DNA of 64,000 nucleotides from Lottia gigantea. Lineage: Eukaryota; Mollusca; Gastropoda; Lottiidae. Every line of letters starts with the position of its first letter. The first letter of the stretch is position 1. The position numbers and the translations under genes are program-made. This document shows positions 37,685 through 48,823 of the stretch, piece after piece. The notes beneath the pieces are model-generated. The model saw only the letters and a list, made by a program, of their open reading frames with translations. It had not been told where the DNA came from and ran no database searches. The DNA lies in NCBI RefSeq assembly GCF_000327385.1, contig NW_008707601.1:466406-530405 (forward strand), in the 5' to 3' direction.

Positions 37685-40600
37685 CTACAGATTACTAAGA
37701 TTTGGTGAGGAAGTGGTGATATTGGGTGAAATAGAAAGTCTTTCAGATAACGGAGACGTCACATCGCGACAGAATGAGAAATTAGTCGGTGAATCTGTCG
37801 GTGAGGACCAGGATAAATCACCAGCTGATGAGTTGATGGTTTGGTTACAGATAGAACCATTAGGACTGGACTGGTTCGAACAACCTCCATCATCTGATGA
37901 TAGACTCTCACGTTTAGCTAGCTGGAAAAATGTGAAGTTATCATATAATATACCGTTTATAGCATTATGACATTGGTGATTGGTATAAATGAAATGAAAT
38001 GAATGGAGTTTTACGTCAGATGATTGGTATACCATCCAGTAACATGTAAAAGATAATTGAAAAAAAAAAGAGTACTCATGTGAAAGGGTGACACAATTGA
38101 AAATACAGTTCTTCTTATTGCATTGAATGTCAAGCTATAATGTGCAATTTTATCAAGAAAGTTTGTAAATGCAGCGATTTGATTGGATTGTATGTCGGTG
38201 AATACAACCAATTAGCATCCCGACAGAAAGTCTGTAAACTTTAAGCTATAATGTTTATGGCCTTCATTTGTTTAAATTTATTACTAGTCTACTAGGTACT
38301 TACTCTGAATTTACGTTTTAAAGCTCTGGTCATAACTGGAGTTAATCCTACACCACTTTCACGTTTTCGTTTATTATCACATAATGGGGTTCCACCAGGA
38401 CTTCTGAAAGTCACAAATATTATCATGATTACAACAGCAGATATAACCAGATATAATCAACTAGACAATCTTTATAATGATTCACAAAAAGATGGATTCA
38501 ACTTAAAGGGGCAGTCTGATTTTAAAGTAGGTTAGGAAAGTTCGTTGCTCGAATAACGGAAACTATGGACCAAAATCGAAATATATTTAGCCTTTATCTT
38601 GTCTGAAAATTTTAACTTAAAAAATCCTGTTGTTAGTTTGTAATGATGAAAAAATATTTTTCTATAAGCATCTTTCTAAATAATAGTTTAAAGAAATGAA
38701 CTTTGTTTTCGTCAACTGTAACAATATTTTTCCTCTTAATTAGGCTAACAAAGAATGGCAATAACTTGTTGAACAGGATAGGACAGCAGCATTAGCCTAA
38801 TTTTTTTGTTTTTTTTAAGAATAATGGAATTTTTAGAATATAAGGTGAAAATATGTAGCACAGTAAATGTTTAAAGCTATTTAATTATAATTCTGACCTT
38901 TTGATGGTAGTTTTTTTCAGTGCACGTCTATTTAACATCTCCTGAGCCAATCTATAAGGACAAAATATGAATCATGGTGGTAATATACCGATATGAACAA
39001 AATAAAAATAATGTCAGATGTCCAGCATTTGAGATTCAGAATGTTCTCATTTAATAAGGCCTATTTTTTCTGTCTCTACACCAGCTGACAACTGTCCAAA
39101 TAGCTATCAGAGGATGGAATAGAGCACTACTTTGTGTTTTAATAAAGTCAGCCACATTTTCAGCATATAAGTAAGCTGACTTGAGGTAAATAAATGAGTG
39201 GATTTTCATTTTTGCTACTCAAGAAAATTCTTTATTTTTTTTTTTGTAATCCATCACTGGTTCATTGTTCTTGGAGCATTTAAGGTAATCTGGACCGTTG
39301 TCTTTTTTGACTGATTTTATGTAAATAAATATGAATTATTATTGTAGAACATACATATGTCTTTATTAAAAAAGTGTGTTTATTATATAATATTGTCTTG
39401 TGTTTGTGATATGAACTCCTCACTTCTAAATACTGTTCAAGTCTTATGTCATTATGTCGACATCCACCCTTTCTTTCCCTCCAAAGCAATAGGGTTCTTA
39501 ACTTAAGAATGGAAAACTAACATCAGAAGTCTCATCAGAAACTTGAATTCAATGGCTTGAGACACATAATATAATACGTACATTTGATGTATGTTTTCTT
39601 TACCAACATCACTAATAGATCTAGCTGATTGAGTTCTACGTAGGTTCACTGTTTTTAACTGTTCTAAAGTCACTAGTCCACTTGGTGTCGACTGAAATAT
39701 ATACACACAAACTATCAATTATACATGCAAACTATCAATTATACACGCAAACTATCAATTATACACGCAAACTATCAATTATACATGTAAACTATCAATT
39801 ATACACGCAAACTATCAATTATACACACAAACTATCAATTATACACACAGATTGTTCATTATTGATTCAATAACCAGCTGTCTTATTCTCAAGACTTTAA
39901 AAAATACGGTAGTCATCTGATTTGATAATAAAACTGCCAAACAATTTCATAATCTTAAGTTGGTTCAAATGTTCAGCTTCCTGTCACCATTTTCCTCTGA
40001 TCTCTATGAAGACTGCTATAAATTGGCAATATAATTTACACAAATTAAATAATAAATTTACGATAAGATGATCACATCATATTTGACAAAAAAATTTTGG
40101 CAGAATTGATAATAAACACCATTTCCGCACCACACCCCTCCAGAAGCTTTTTACTTCCGAACACTGGCCATATTGTGATCACCTAAATCCATCAATAAGA
40201 TTCACTTCAATGCTATCTGTAGTTTTGTTAAGATTCTGAATTGATTAGAAAAGTTAAACTCACTGATTCTGTTGTGTTTTTCTGATTGTTATCTGTTTTA
40301 CGTAATCGAATTCCTTTCAAAGCTTCCGGAGTCACGAATAGGCCAGTCTGTTCTTTTAGCTGGAAAAAAATATTGAATTTGACATTCTTAGTAATTATTT
40401 TATATGATTTTATACATATACTAAAATCTTTAACTTACACCTTGTTTTATCATAAATCTTTACTTTGTGACCTAGGCCAGTGCTTTCATGAGACTATGTT
40501 ATCATCACCATCTAATTTGGAATATCAGCTTCAAAATAGTAATGGTAGTCCAAGAAAAACTTTACAACAGTTAACAAATTGAAAATTTATATAAGATATC

Positions 40601-43600
40601 AATGGTACTATTTGACAAGGTGGATAGTTTTAGATTATAAAAGGCCCCTGAGCCCCAAATCGCTGCATTCCATGATACAAGAAAAGTGGCTATTACAGTC
40701 AAGGTAAAGGTACAAAATTCTTAATAGCTTGAAATTGTCAGAGAAAATACCATAAAATCAACTAAAATTCTGCATGGCATCTTACCTTTAGATTACCATT
40801 CTGTTTCTTGTTGATGATCAATTTCGTTGACGTTGGTGTTTTTATGGCTGGAGGGGGTGGGGGTGGAGGTGGGAGGGCACCAGCTGAAGGTGGAGGAGGT
40901 GGGGGAGCACCAGCTTGAGGGGGTGGGGCCACTGGAACACTGACAATAGGGACTGGGAAACAAACCGAAGGGAGTTCAACTGAAGCAAGTGGTAGAGATG
41001 TAACAGGATTTGATATATCTGGTACTATAAGAGGTTGAGGGGTGGTAGGGTCAACAGAGCTCGAGTGAAAGGGAGATAACGGTGGTTGCGATACAGGAAG
41101 TGATAAATTTGATTCTGTACATATTGATGCTTCCTCAATTTTCTACAAGAAAAAAATATTAGTGTATTTCCAGTGATGTATTTTATATAATCTGGAATAA
41201 TTTGTTGGTGTTTGGTTGATTGAGAAATTTCGATTCTCTTTTACTAATATGAAAGAATAAAGCCAATTTTCAGATTTCAATTTGAATGTCTTCAGCAAAA
41301 TATCTATGTAAGGTTTGGGCACACAGACAGTTTTTATGTGAAATTTTGTCACAGACTGGAGTAAAATTTCCTGTGTGATTGCACTCACATAGAAGGCAAG
41401 ACTTCACAGAGTATCACCGAGGCAAAAAACAATTGACTGGAGACAAGAGTCAAGTCAGCTACAAATATCAAAGATTGTTTGTGTGCCCCAGCATAAGAAA
41501 TGAATTTTAGTAAAAATCATATCATATGATAAGAATCATTGTCACCCTAGATTAGCAAAAATAATGAATATTATACCTTTTCAGCCTCTCGTAGTTTTCT
41601 CTCGAGAATTTCGACTTGTCTCTCCTTTTCTTCAAGTTGTTTCTTATAATCTCCTACAGCCCAATATTCTCTTACCTTACACCAACACTAGAATATAATT
41701 CAAAGAGAGAGTTTGTGTCAATTGGGACTACATCTTTCCTCCCAGTGTTCAACATTTCAAGTTATCAAGAATTGATACTTTGACAATATTAATGGAGCAA
41801 AAAAACTAATTTAACATTAGATTAAAACTTTGTTAATATTTGTTGAATCATACTCAAATTCGAACTTGTCCATGACCTTTAGAATACAAACCTAAACACA
41901 AAATTTAAAAAATATCACAAAACAATTGTGGCCTCTATGGCGTTCACAAAAGTCCTAATTAAAACGTGGCACGTAAAAATTCATTTCATTCTGTTGAGGA
42001 CAGTTTCAAAATGGAGGGTAAATTTCTAATTATCAAATAATGATAGAAAGTGAGAGGCAATCATGAGCCTAAGCACGACCAGGGAAACATGTCAAAAAGT
42101 GTATAAAACTTGAAACCAGTGATTGTTGTTCCATAAAGCTGTGTCTATATATCATACTCAATTGTTAAATGCCATTTAAGGAGTCACGAATAGGCCAGAC
42201 TGTTCTTTTAGCTAGAAAAAAAATAAAGTCTCAAACTTGGTCAATAAGTGTATATATTAATCAATTGGACTTACCAGGTGCCATTACTTAAGAATAGAAT
42301 CTATATAGGACGATCCATTAATTTGATACTTACACAGATGACTTTATCTTGACACCAGGCTATTAAAGCTGTCATATTTTCACTCTTGACTTTATCTTGA
42401 CTATAAACTAATAATCTATCAAAGGTTGGGGCGTAACCTACTCCCTCAAACTCAGGTGTGGTTAAAATATTATTACTGAAACAAAATAATAATATTAAAT
42501 CAATGCAATCACTGTCTCAAATAGACATGAAAAGTTTAGAAAATCTTTATAATCTTATAAACATGGGGTTATGTTACTTTTTTTTAAAACTTTGCACAGG
42601 AATAACTTCACTTCAATTCTTCACATCAATTCTTTGACTTTTTCTATGAAAATATTGTGGCTAAAATCAAAGCATCTCTGGATTGTCAATTTAAAAAAAA
42701 AAAAAGAATCAAGGTTCACTTGTTTTAATTAAGTTATTGACATAAACCTTAAATGATGTCAATTCCAATATATCCAATACCGGTAACTATGGTTATTAAC
42801 AAAAATATTTTAGAGTGAAAATACAGGTACCAAAATAGTGCTATGATGAACTGTGCAACACTGTACAGTGAAAATCAAAAAACATGTATACACACAAAGA
42901 TTAGAAAAATTCTTTTGAAACCACAAAATAAACAAGGTGAGATTGTTACATTCAACATCAAAAGAAGCCTTACAATAAAGTGGACCCTCGGGAGACTCTT
43001 CTCTGCGCTTTTTTAACATAGCGGACATTTTGACTACTACACATACACATTCTTGTTCTGGAAAATTATTCACCGATCTCATTAAAACATAGATCAAAGA
43101 TATCTGGTTTTTATTCCCAATTACAGGTTTGCACACGCACTGGATGTAACATGATTTGATTCTGCTCTCCCCAATATCATGATCACTTTCAGTAAGTAAA
43201 TATGGCAGATTTTTATGACCATTCTCAATGCAGATACAACCAACCAATATTGTCATGATGTAAGTAATATCTGCAAATGAGATCATCATAGAACTGAGGA
43301 ACGAGAAGTCATATTTTAATTTTGCAAAAATGTTAATGATGTCTTAAATTGAGCTATCAAGAAGTTATATTCTTATTCCAGGGATCCCATAGGGGAGGTT
43401 CAACGCCCCCTGAAGCTGAAGAAATTTTACCATTTAATTGCTTTGGAAGTCATTTCCATTTACCCCATTTACTTCTTTTTCTAGCCAGAATAATATTCTT
43501 TTAAATATCAAGTATGCTCATATGACCATAATTACTCTTTAAAGATGGTTTTCCTTATATCTTAGTGTCAAATTAATAAATGAAAATAAGGGAACCCATC

Positions 43601-43740
43601 TTTAATGTCTGAGCTAATAGAGCTCTCTGTTGGTAATCTTATACTTATAATATACTTATAAATAGTAATACATACCTTTTATTTGTATCTAAATGATTAT
43701 AATTACTACTACTATTTATTAAATCAGATTGAGTTGCCAT
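37685..43740 (-). CDS. PRR11: Proline-rich protein 11
   Basis: Cell-cycle protein needed for mitotic progression in vertebrates. The nine coding exons on the minus strand, all in phase, are 43740-43676, 42475-42334, 41687-41577, 41142-40786, 40359-40264, 39691-39582, 38951-38898, 38403-38304 and 37921-37685. They give 423 residues (human 360). A 5' noncoding exon ends at a gtaagt at 44352 and joins an acceptor before 43775. Visible parts: a coiled coil about 84-106 ([20 protein letters not shown]), a polyproline tract about 177-204, two TPxxL-type motifs ([31 protein letters not shown]), a KEN motif near 285, RSPGGTPL near 312, and [14 protein letters not shown] near 331-344. The last three match human PRR11 almost word for word. 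The gene is divergent from SKA2, as in vertebrates. Confidence 0.88.
37985..38019 (-). repeat. SINE tail fragment
   Basis: 'aatgaaatgaaatgaatgga' followed by 'gttttacg' is the reverse of the SINE tail. It lies in the last PRR11 intron. Confidence 0.7.
38155..38232. repeat. MITE family C fragment
   Basis: 'gtaaatgcagcgatttgatt' then 'ggattgtatg' and 'gacagaaagtctgt' match the centre-left part of the element at 36527-36822. Confidence 0.6.
39690..39855 (+). repeat. 20-bp minisatellite in a PRR11 intron
   Basis: About eight units of 'actatcaattatacacgcaa' with one- or two-base variants. It starts directly at the acceptor of the PRR11 exon 39691-39582. Confidence 0.9.
40640..40740. repeat. MITE family C fragment
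   Basis: 'aaatcgctgcattccatgat' then 'agtggctattacagtcaagg' and 'aatagcttgaaattgt' match the right arm of 36527-36822. Confidence 0.65.
41300..41498. mobile_element. MITE family E, about 25-bp terminal inverted repeats
   Basis: 'ggtttgggcacacagacagt' near 41312 and 'attgtttgtgtgccccagca' near 41473 are imperfect inverted copies. It lies in a PRR11 intron. The central part has no coding capacity. Confidence 0.6.
42180..42225 (-). repeat. Partial duplicate of a PRR11 exon with its acceptor
   Basis: It is nearly identical to 40328-40370, which spans the acceptor and first 35 or so bases of the PRR11 exon starting at 40359. It lies between the second and third coding exons. It keeps a ctag acceptor but ends before any donor, so it could not act as a complete exon. 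Confidence 0.88.
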
Positions 43741-44351
43741 GGTTACTTCACCTTCGTCTCATCGATCAAGAGACACTGAAAAAAATTATCATGATAAAAT
43801 CAGCCAAGATATGTCAACCCTTACTTCGAGCACTGGTACGGTACAGGGCCAGGAATCAGCTCCGAAATCTTTCAACGTCCTCGTACAAAGTTTTAAGATT
43901 GCTTGAGGCCAACATAAAGACTAACAAAAGTGACATATAATAGAATGAGTGATAGGTTCAGATCCAAAGAAGTGTCTCAATCCTAAAATATCAGAAAAAC
44001 TTCTGTCTAATAATCTTCCTAGGCCTTTGCGGCTTGCCAAGAATTCAATTCCAATTGACATCATGGGTGTTTCAAGTTTTATTTCCTAGGGCTTTTCATT
44101 ATTCCATTGTCAGTCAACTGCTGACTGGTCTACTCTACAACCTTACTCCTACTCGATGAAATTGGTCAAAGGTGTGATAAATTAAAGGTATCACATTGCC
44201 CCTTAATCGACTCACTAAGACTAAACATAATTGCAATCTGACACGCCCGACGTATCTATCACTCTGATCAAACAGAACAGTCATCAACATTATCTTCTTT
44301 AGCACCATGACAGTGACGATCACAAACTAACAAAAACTTAACCTTACTTAC

Positions 44352-44590
44352 AGAATACATTTTCAATTTCAAACAGTAAAAAACGTTGATATTGTAAACA
44401 AATCGCGTTAAATTTTCCACCAAAATAATTCAAAGATGGCGCGGAGTATTTGATGTTTGATTGGTTGATATGAAATCTAATAGCCCAATCATAATAAAGA
44501 TGATAAATTAACTACAGCCTTATTGAATTGCAACCAATCAGAAATCTTGTTACCTGTAAAGGAAGTTGTTTTGTTGACAAAATAATCAAA
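44352..44590. promoter_or_regulatory. Presumed bidirectional PRR11/SKA2 promoter with three CCAAT boxes
   Basis: Between the PRR11 5' exon (minus) and the SKA2 ATG at 44591 (plus) lie ATTGG at 44460-44464, CCAAT at 44485-44489 and CCAAT at 44534-44538, and no TATA box. An 'aaagatggcgcgg' motif is at about 44433. In human the PRR11-SKA2 pair shares a promoter in which NF-Y at CCAAT boxes is important. The boxes and gene layout are seen here; the shared control is inferred. Confidence 0.65.
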
Positions 44591-47500
44591 ATGGAGAAAT
44601 CTGTGGAAGCTTTAGAGGCGATGGCAAGAATTTTGTCTATTTTCTTTGAATATTTACTTGCTATGACATCATAAATAGATTTGTTTCGAAGATATGTCGA
44701 CTTCCTTCCCTAAAACTCAAAATAATAGATAGTTCACTCTATTTAATGCCATATATTCCCCCAGCTTTTAAAAGACAAAATGAGTGGGGTGGGGCCTGAG
44801 CTGTGTCTGTACCGATATAATGTATTATATTAATATTATGTATCCAGGCGGTTAAGTCAGTCTTTAAACTTTGCCTTCATTGTCTTACATTTTTGCTGAA
44901 GTTCAGAATACTGTAGACCTTCTCATAGGCTATAGCAGATTCAATATATTAATAATGATAATAACGAAAAATTCTCACTGCTAAAATAGTGGTCAATACA
45001 TCAATTGTAGAACACTTCTTTAAAACAAACGTTCCGAACTCGTCTCAAAGTGTAGACATGAGAATAAGTTCTACTTGTCCAACTTCTGTAGGGGTGCAGG
45101 CTGAATTATATGTAGGTCAGTTGTTTGAAGATCGCATAGCGTGAAACTCTGAGTAACAACAACAGGTTTTTTAAGTTCTGTTTTAATATTTCTATTCATG
45201 ATGATATATATTTTTAGTTTCAGAAAGCTGATTCTGATTTGAATTACTTGTCTAGAAAAGTAGAATTTGAGTTGGAGAATTCCAGTACCAATGGACAGGT
45301 AAGATCACATACTTTCATTGTAAGATCACATACTTTCATGGTAAGATCACATACTTTCAGGGTACTTTGTTTGGCAGTGTAAAAGACTTTTATACCGGTA
45401 CCAGAAAGATGTTTCAAGGTTGCATTATATGACTTAAGTCTAGCTAGTAAGGTTTATCATTTCTTACGGAACAATACTGGTGAAATAAGAAAAAGTCTCT
45501 GTTTTAAATCAATGATGTGTCTAGGTATAATTATGTTGACAGGAAGATTTATTATATAAATAACAATGTCAATTCAAGAACTTTAAGATGTTGATTCTTG
45601 AATGTATGAAACACAAAGAAGTCTCAGTTGATATATTTTGCTTTTGGGCTAACCTTGTCCAAAATAGATTTGCTACAGATATCCTTGAGTGATTCTAATT
45701 TAGATTCTGAATGAATTTTTTGTGATTGACTATATTTTTTTACTTTTAGACTCCAAACCCAGTGAAAATGTTGGAAAAAATTTCAAATATTAAAAAAGAA
45801 TTTTCATCAATATCTCAGGATGCCTTAGAAATACAGAAAACACAAAAAGTAGGATATATTTTATTTCTTATACTAGTCCATCATCTACTAACATTATTTC
45901 CTAATAAATCTTAATTCAAACAGGTTTTCCATTGTCAAATATAAAGAGAATGTAAAGAGGTTTTCTGAATTTTTAATGTGTATCAGGGATACTGATAGCA
46001 TCAATTTACACCATTCCAATTTTAAAACAGACATCTGTGGTTCCTGCAATTCCACTAAAACTAAGTGTTAGATGATGTCACTAATAGTGAAGGGCCTTAT
46101 GTGATAAAGCATATTTTGAAATCAGTGACATCAGAAGTGGAATTGCAGGAACCACAGACAGCTGATTGAATGTTGGTATGGTGCAAATTGATGCTATCAG
46201 TGTCTCCGATACACATACAAAATTTAGAAATTTAGTAAACCTCTTGACAACCCTTTAAAAGTTAAGAACTGCTTCCTGACCATAATGATTTTTTGACCCA
46301 TGAAACTGTTTGCTATTTTTTCTGTATGTCTATAAAATAATGGTATTTGATGTTTACAAATACACAAATGGGACTTTGTTTAAAATGTTTTACATGGTAT
46401 ATTTTGTAATATCTATTTAATAGTCTAAAACAGAGTGACACGATATTTTATCAGTTCTTATTCTTGTGAAGCTGACACATACTTCCCTTTTAATTATATT
46501 TATTGGATATTTGTAGGAAGCTATGGACTATTTTAGAAGTCAGTTATTATCAGCATGTCAAATGGTACAGAAACTCTCAGACCAAACTGGGGTGGAGGTT
46601 GGTAGGCTTTCATCTTGTAGTGTCCAATGATGTGGTTGTATATGTATGAAAAGTAATGTCCCTGTTTAATATGGCTGTGCCCATAATCAAGATGCATGCT
46701 GTCATGTTATGAATAAAGTTTCATTTAAATCACAAATCTATACATATATCACACCTTGTTTGACTACAATTAAATAACTGAAGATACTGTCATAGTGTAT
46801 TAGTCAACATCTCTGTCAGAGAGTCAACGTAACTTGTCATGTTTATTTTGTAGTTAGGTTTGGCTACTTATCATCCCTTTCAATTTCCCTTTCATAAGAG
46901 TCCTCGACTCCTTGTGTTTATTTGATTACTTTTTTTTGTTTATAAATAAATCAGTTATATGACTATCTTAAAGAGGTCAATTAGATTTTTTTGCCTTTAA
47001 ATGTCTTTCCGAGACACTTATAGTTTCTATTTTGCATGAAGCCAAATGGTATTTGCTATTTTGATGTCATAATCTGATCAAGTTCTTCTTGAATTACAGA
47101 AACGTCCTAAATAACCACACCATCAATTCCCAGCTCTTACTAGTTTCATGTTTTCAGGGATCAGAACCACCACCAGACTTGTCAGAGTTATCCAGTCTTT
47201 TAAATTTTGATATAGATCAGGTTAACCAGACCTCAGATAATGTGGCAGGTCAGAATCAAGAGCAGGCGTGTAGTTCAAACAGCAGCAAGGCAGCCCCTCC
47301 AGGTGAGTACAATTCATTCTGAGAGTTAATATACCTTTGATAGTGACAGAAATAATAGATAGATAATGAAATAAACTATAGAAGTCTCATACATGTTTTT
47401 ATGTTAATTTTGTAGAAGAGTTAAGTGCGAGTGAATTACGAAGCCAATCTAAAGAGTTTGTTGAGGTCAGTGATGATGAATTTCAGTCAGTATCTGAGTT

Positions 47501-48823
47501 GGTTCGAGGTCGAGTGAAACTAGCTGATGTTAATTCTGTAAGTAATCTTCTTCACTCCTGTTCAATGAGTGACTAGTATAAGATGATATAACGGGAATAG
47601 TATGTAGGGGTATCGTTGCCAATACTATTCACACCAGTCAAGCTTGAAAATAAGGCGTCAACTTAAAGTCATATTATCAGAACCGAATGTTTGCTATCTA
47701 TAGCACTTTTTAGAACTAAGTGTTTTATGGCGTGACTATCGCAAAGGTCATATATATGTCAATTGAAATTTTGCGATAGTGGTGTCATTAAACGCTGAGT
47801 TTTAGTGGAATTGCAAGAACCACATACGTTCAACTGAAAATTGGAATGGTGCAAATCAATGCTATCAGTGTCCCCTATACACATAAAAGCTTTAGAAAAC
47901 CTCTTCATGATCCCTTTAATCAGAATAATATTTCAGGTATATCAAGTTTTGTGGAGATATTTTAAAGAAGAGAAAAATAAGTAAGTTTAACCAATTTTAT
48001 TTTGTTATCTTTGTATTTGCAAAACTTTATTTTCAATATGCAATTTCTTTTTAATATTTAATATTATATTGAAGCTGATATTTCAATTCATAAATATTGT
48101 AAAAATTCTATTTACAAACAAAATTGTGAAGCCAATACTTGTTGCTGCAGTCCTGCAGAAACTGCCCTCTTTCAAAGCACAAAATTTTGCATGATAGTGT
48201 TATCTGATTTAGAGCGATTGTCTCCCCTTGTAATTTGGTGATCTCCTTTTCTTCAAGAATGTTATAAGCATGTTAATATTTTAATTTTTATTATGTGAAG
48301 AAAACCATTAAAACTAAGCGATCTGCATAAAATGGGATGTAAAGTTAGTGGAGCCACAGGAGAAGCCAAGTTGAAGGTTTGTATTTTTTAACCCTATTAA
48401 TACAGAGTGTAAATAGAATATACTGCCTTATAGCCTGAACTACAAGTTGAATAATTTGAAGCATATGATGTTATTTAGTAACAGAGGTCTTATCATTTTA
48501 GTTGAATACGTTAAAGAAGTTTACGGGTGCTAGAGGTTAAAAAAGAGGAGGCTAATGCCACTATCTTGACAAAATTTCCATTATTGCACACTGCATGGTG
48601 TTGCCTGTCTTCATTAGCCCAAATAAGTGCAGAAAAGTAGGATGGTAAACTCCATTCACTTTATTTCATGAAAATTAACAATGATGAGGTAGGTCAAGGA
48701 TTCCTTTAAATTTTGATGGATGTCTGGTCATTGTTGGGTCAAATTTTTATTTATTTCTATTTATAGGTATTGAGGTCATTAAAAATAGTTCAGTTAACAA
48801 AGGGTGAAGTAGCCTTGACTTGA
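44591..48823 (+). CDS. SKA2: Spindle and kinetochore-associated protein 2, extended form
   Basis: Subunit of the Ska complex, which couples kinetochores to microtubules. The nine exons, all in phase, are 44591-44623, 45218-45298, 45750-45848, 46517-46597, 47158-47302, 47416-47537, 47937-47980, 48301-48376 and 48767-48823. They give 245 residues; human SKA2 has 121. Residues 1-98 match SKA2 (MFQKADSDLNYL against human MFQKAESDLDYI; two coiled-coil helices). Residues about 99-160 are acidic and low in complexity. Residues about 161-245 form a predicted winged-helix-like unit (VRGRVKLADVNSVY, VLRSLKIVQL) absent from human SKA2. Intron 1 appears to use a GC donor (atg|gcaaga); intron 2 has three tandem donors. 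Introns 3 and 6 contain family A MITEs. Confidence 0.9.
45299..45361 (+). repeat. 21-bp triplicate of the SKA2 exon 2 donor
   Basis: Three units of 'gtaagatcacatactttca' plus two bases start at 45299, 45320 and 45341, each beginning with the donor gtaaga. The unit is seven codons without a stop in the exon's frame. Confidence 0.93.
45945..46255. mobile_element. Palindromic MITE, family A, complete
   Basis: The clearest copy: about 310 bp, with the left arm from 'aatgtaaagaggttttctga' through 'tgatagcatcaatttacacc' to 'ccactaaaactaagtg', and the right arm its reverse complement ending 'aacctcttgacaacccttt'. It lies in SKA2 intron 3. Confidence 0.88.
47640..47925. mobile_element. Palindromic MITE, family A, left arm shortened
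   Basis: The right arm is good ('gctgagttttagtggaattg' to 'aacctcttcatgatcccttt'); the left arm is only recognisable near the centre ('aactaagtgttttatggcgt'). It lies in SKA2 intron 6. Confidence 0.75.
48540..48672 (+). repeat. SINE 3' part
   Basis: 'gaggctaatgccactatctt' to 'ttgcctgtcttcattagccc' and the tail 'aaactccattcactttattt'. It lies in the last SKA2 intron. Confidence 0.8.

Noticed and set aside
37713-37970. Plus-strand open frame of 85 codons starting [10 protein letters not shown]
   Set aside because: It is the antisense of the last PRR11 exon (37921-37685). The minus strand joins in phase to the conserved RKF end and continues as LAKRES, like human LAHPRS.
43683-43940. Plus-strand 85-codon open frame over the PRR11 start
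   Set aside because: It is the antisense of the first PRR11 coding exon, with no acceptor or homology.
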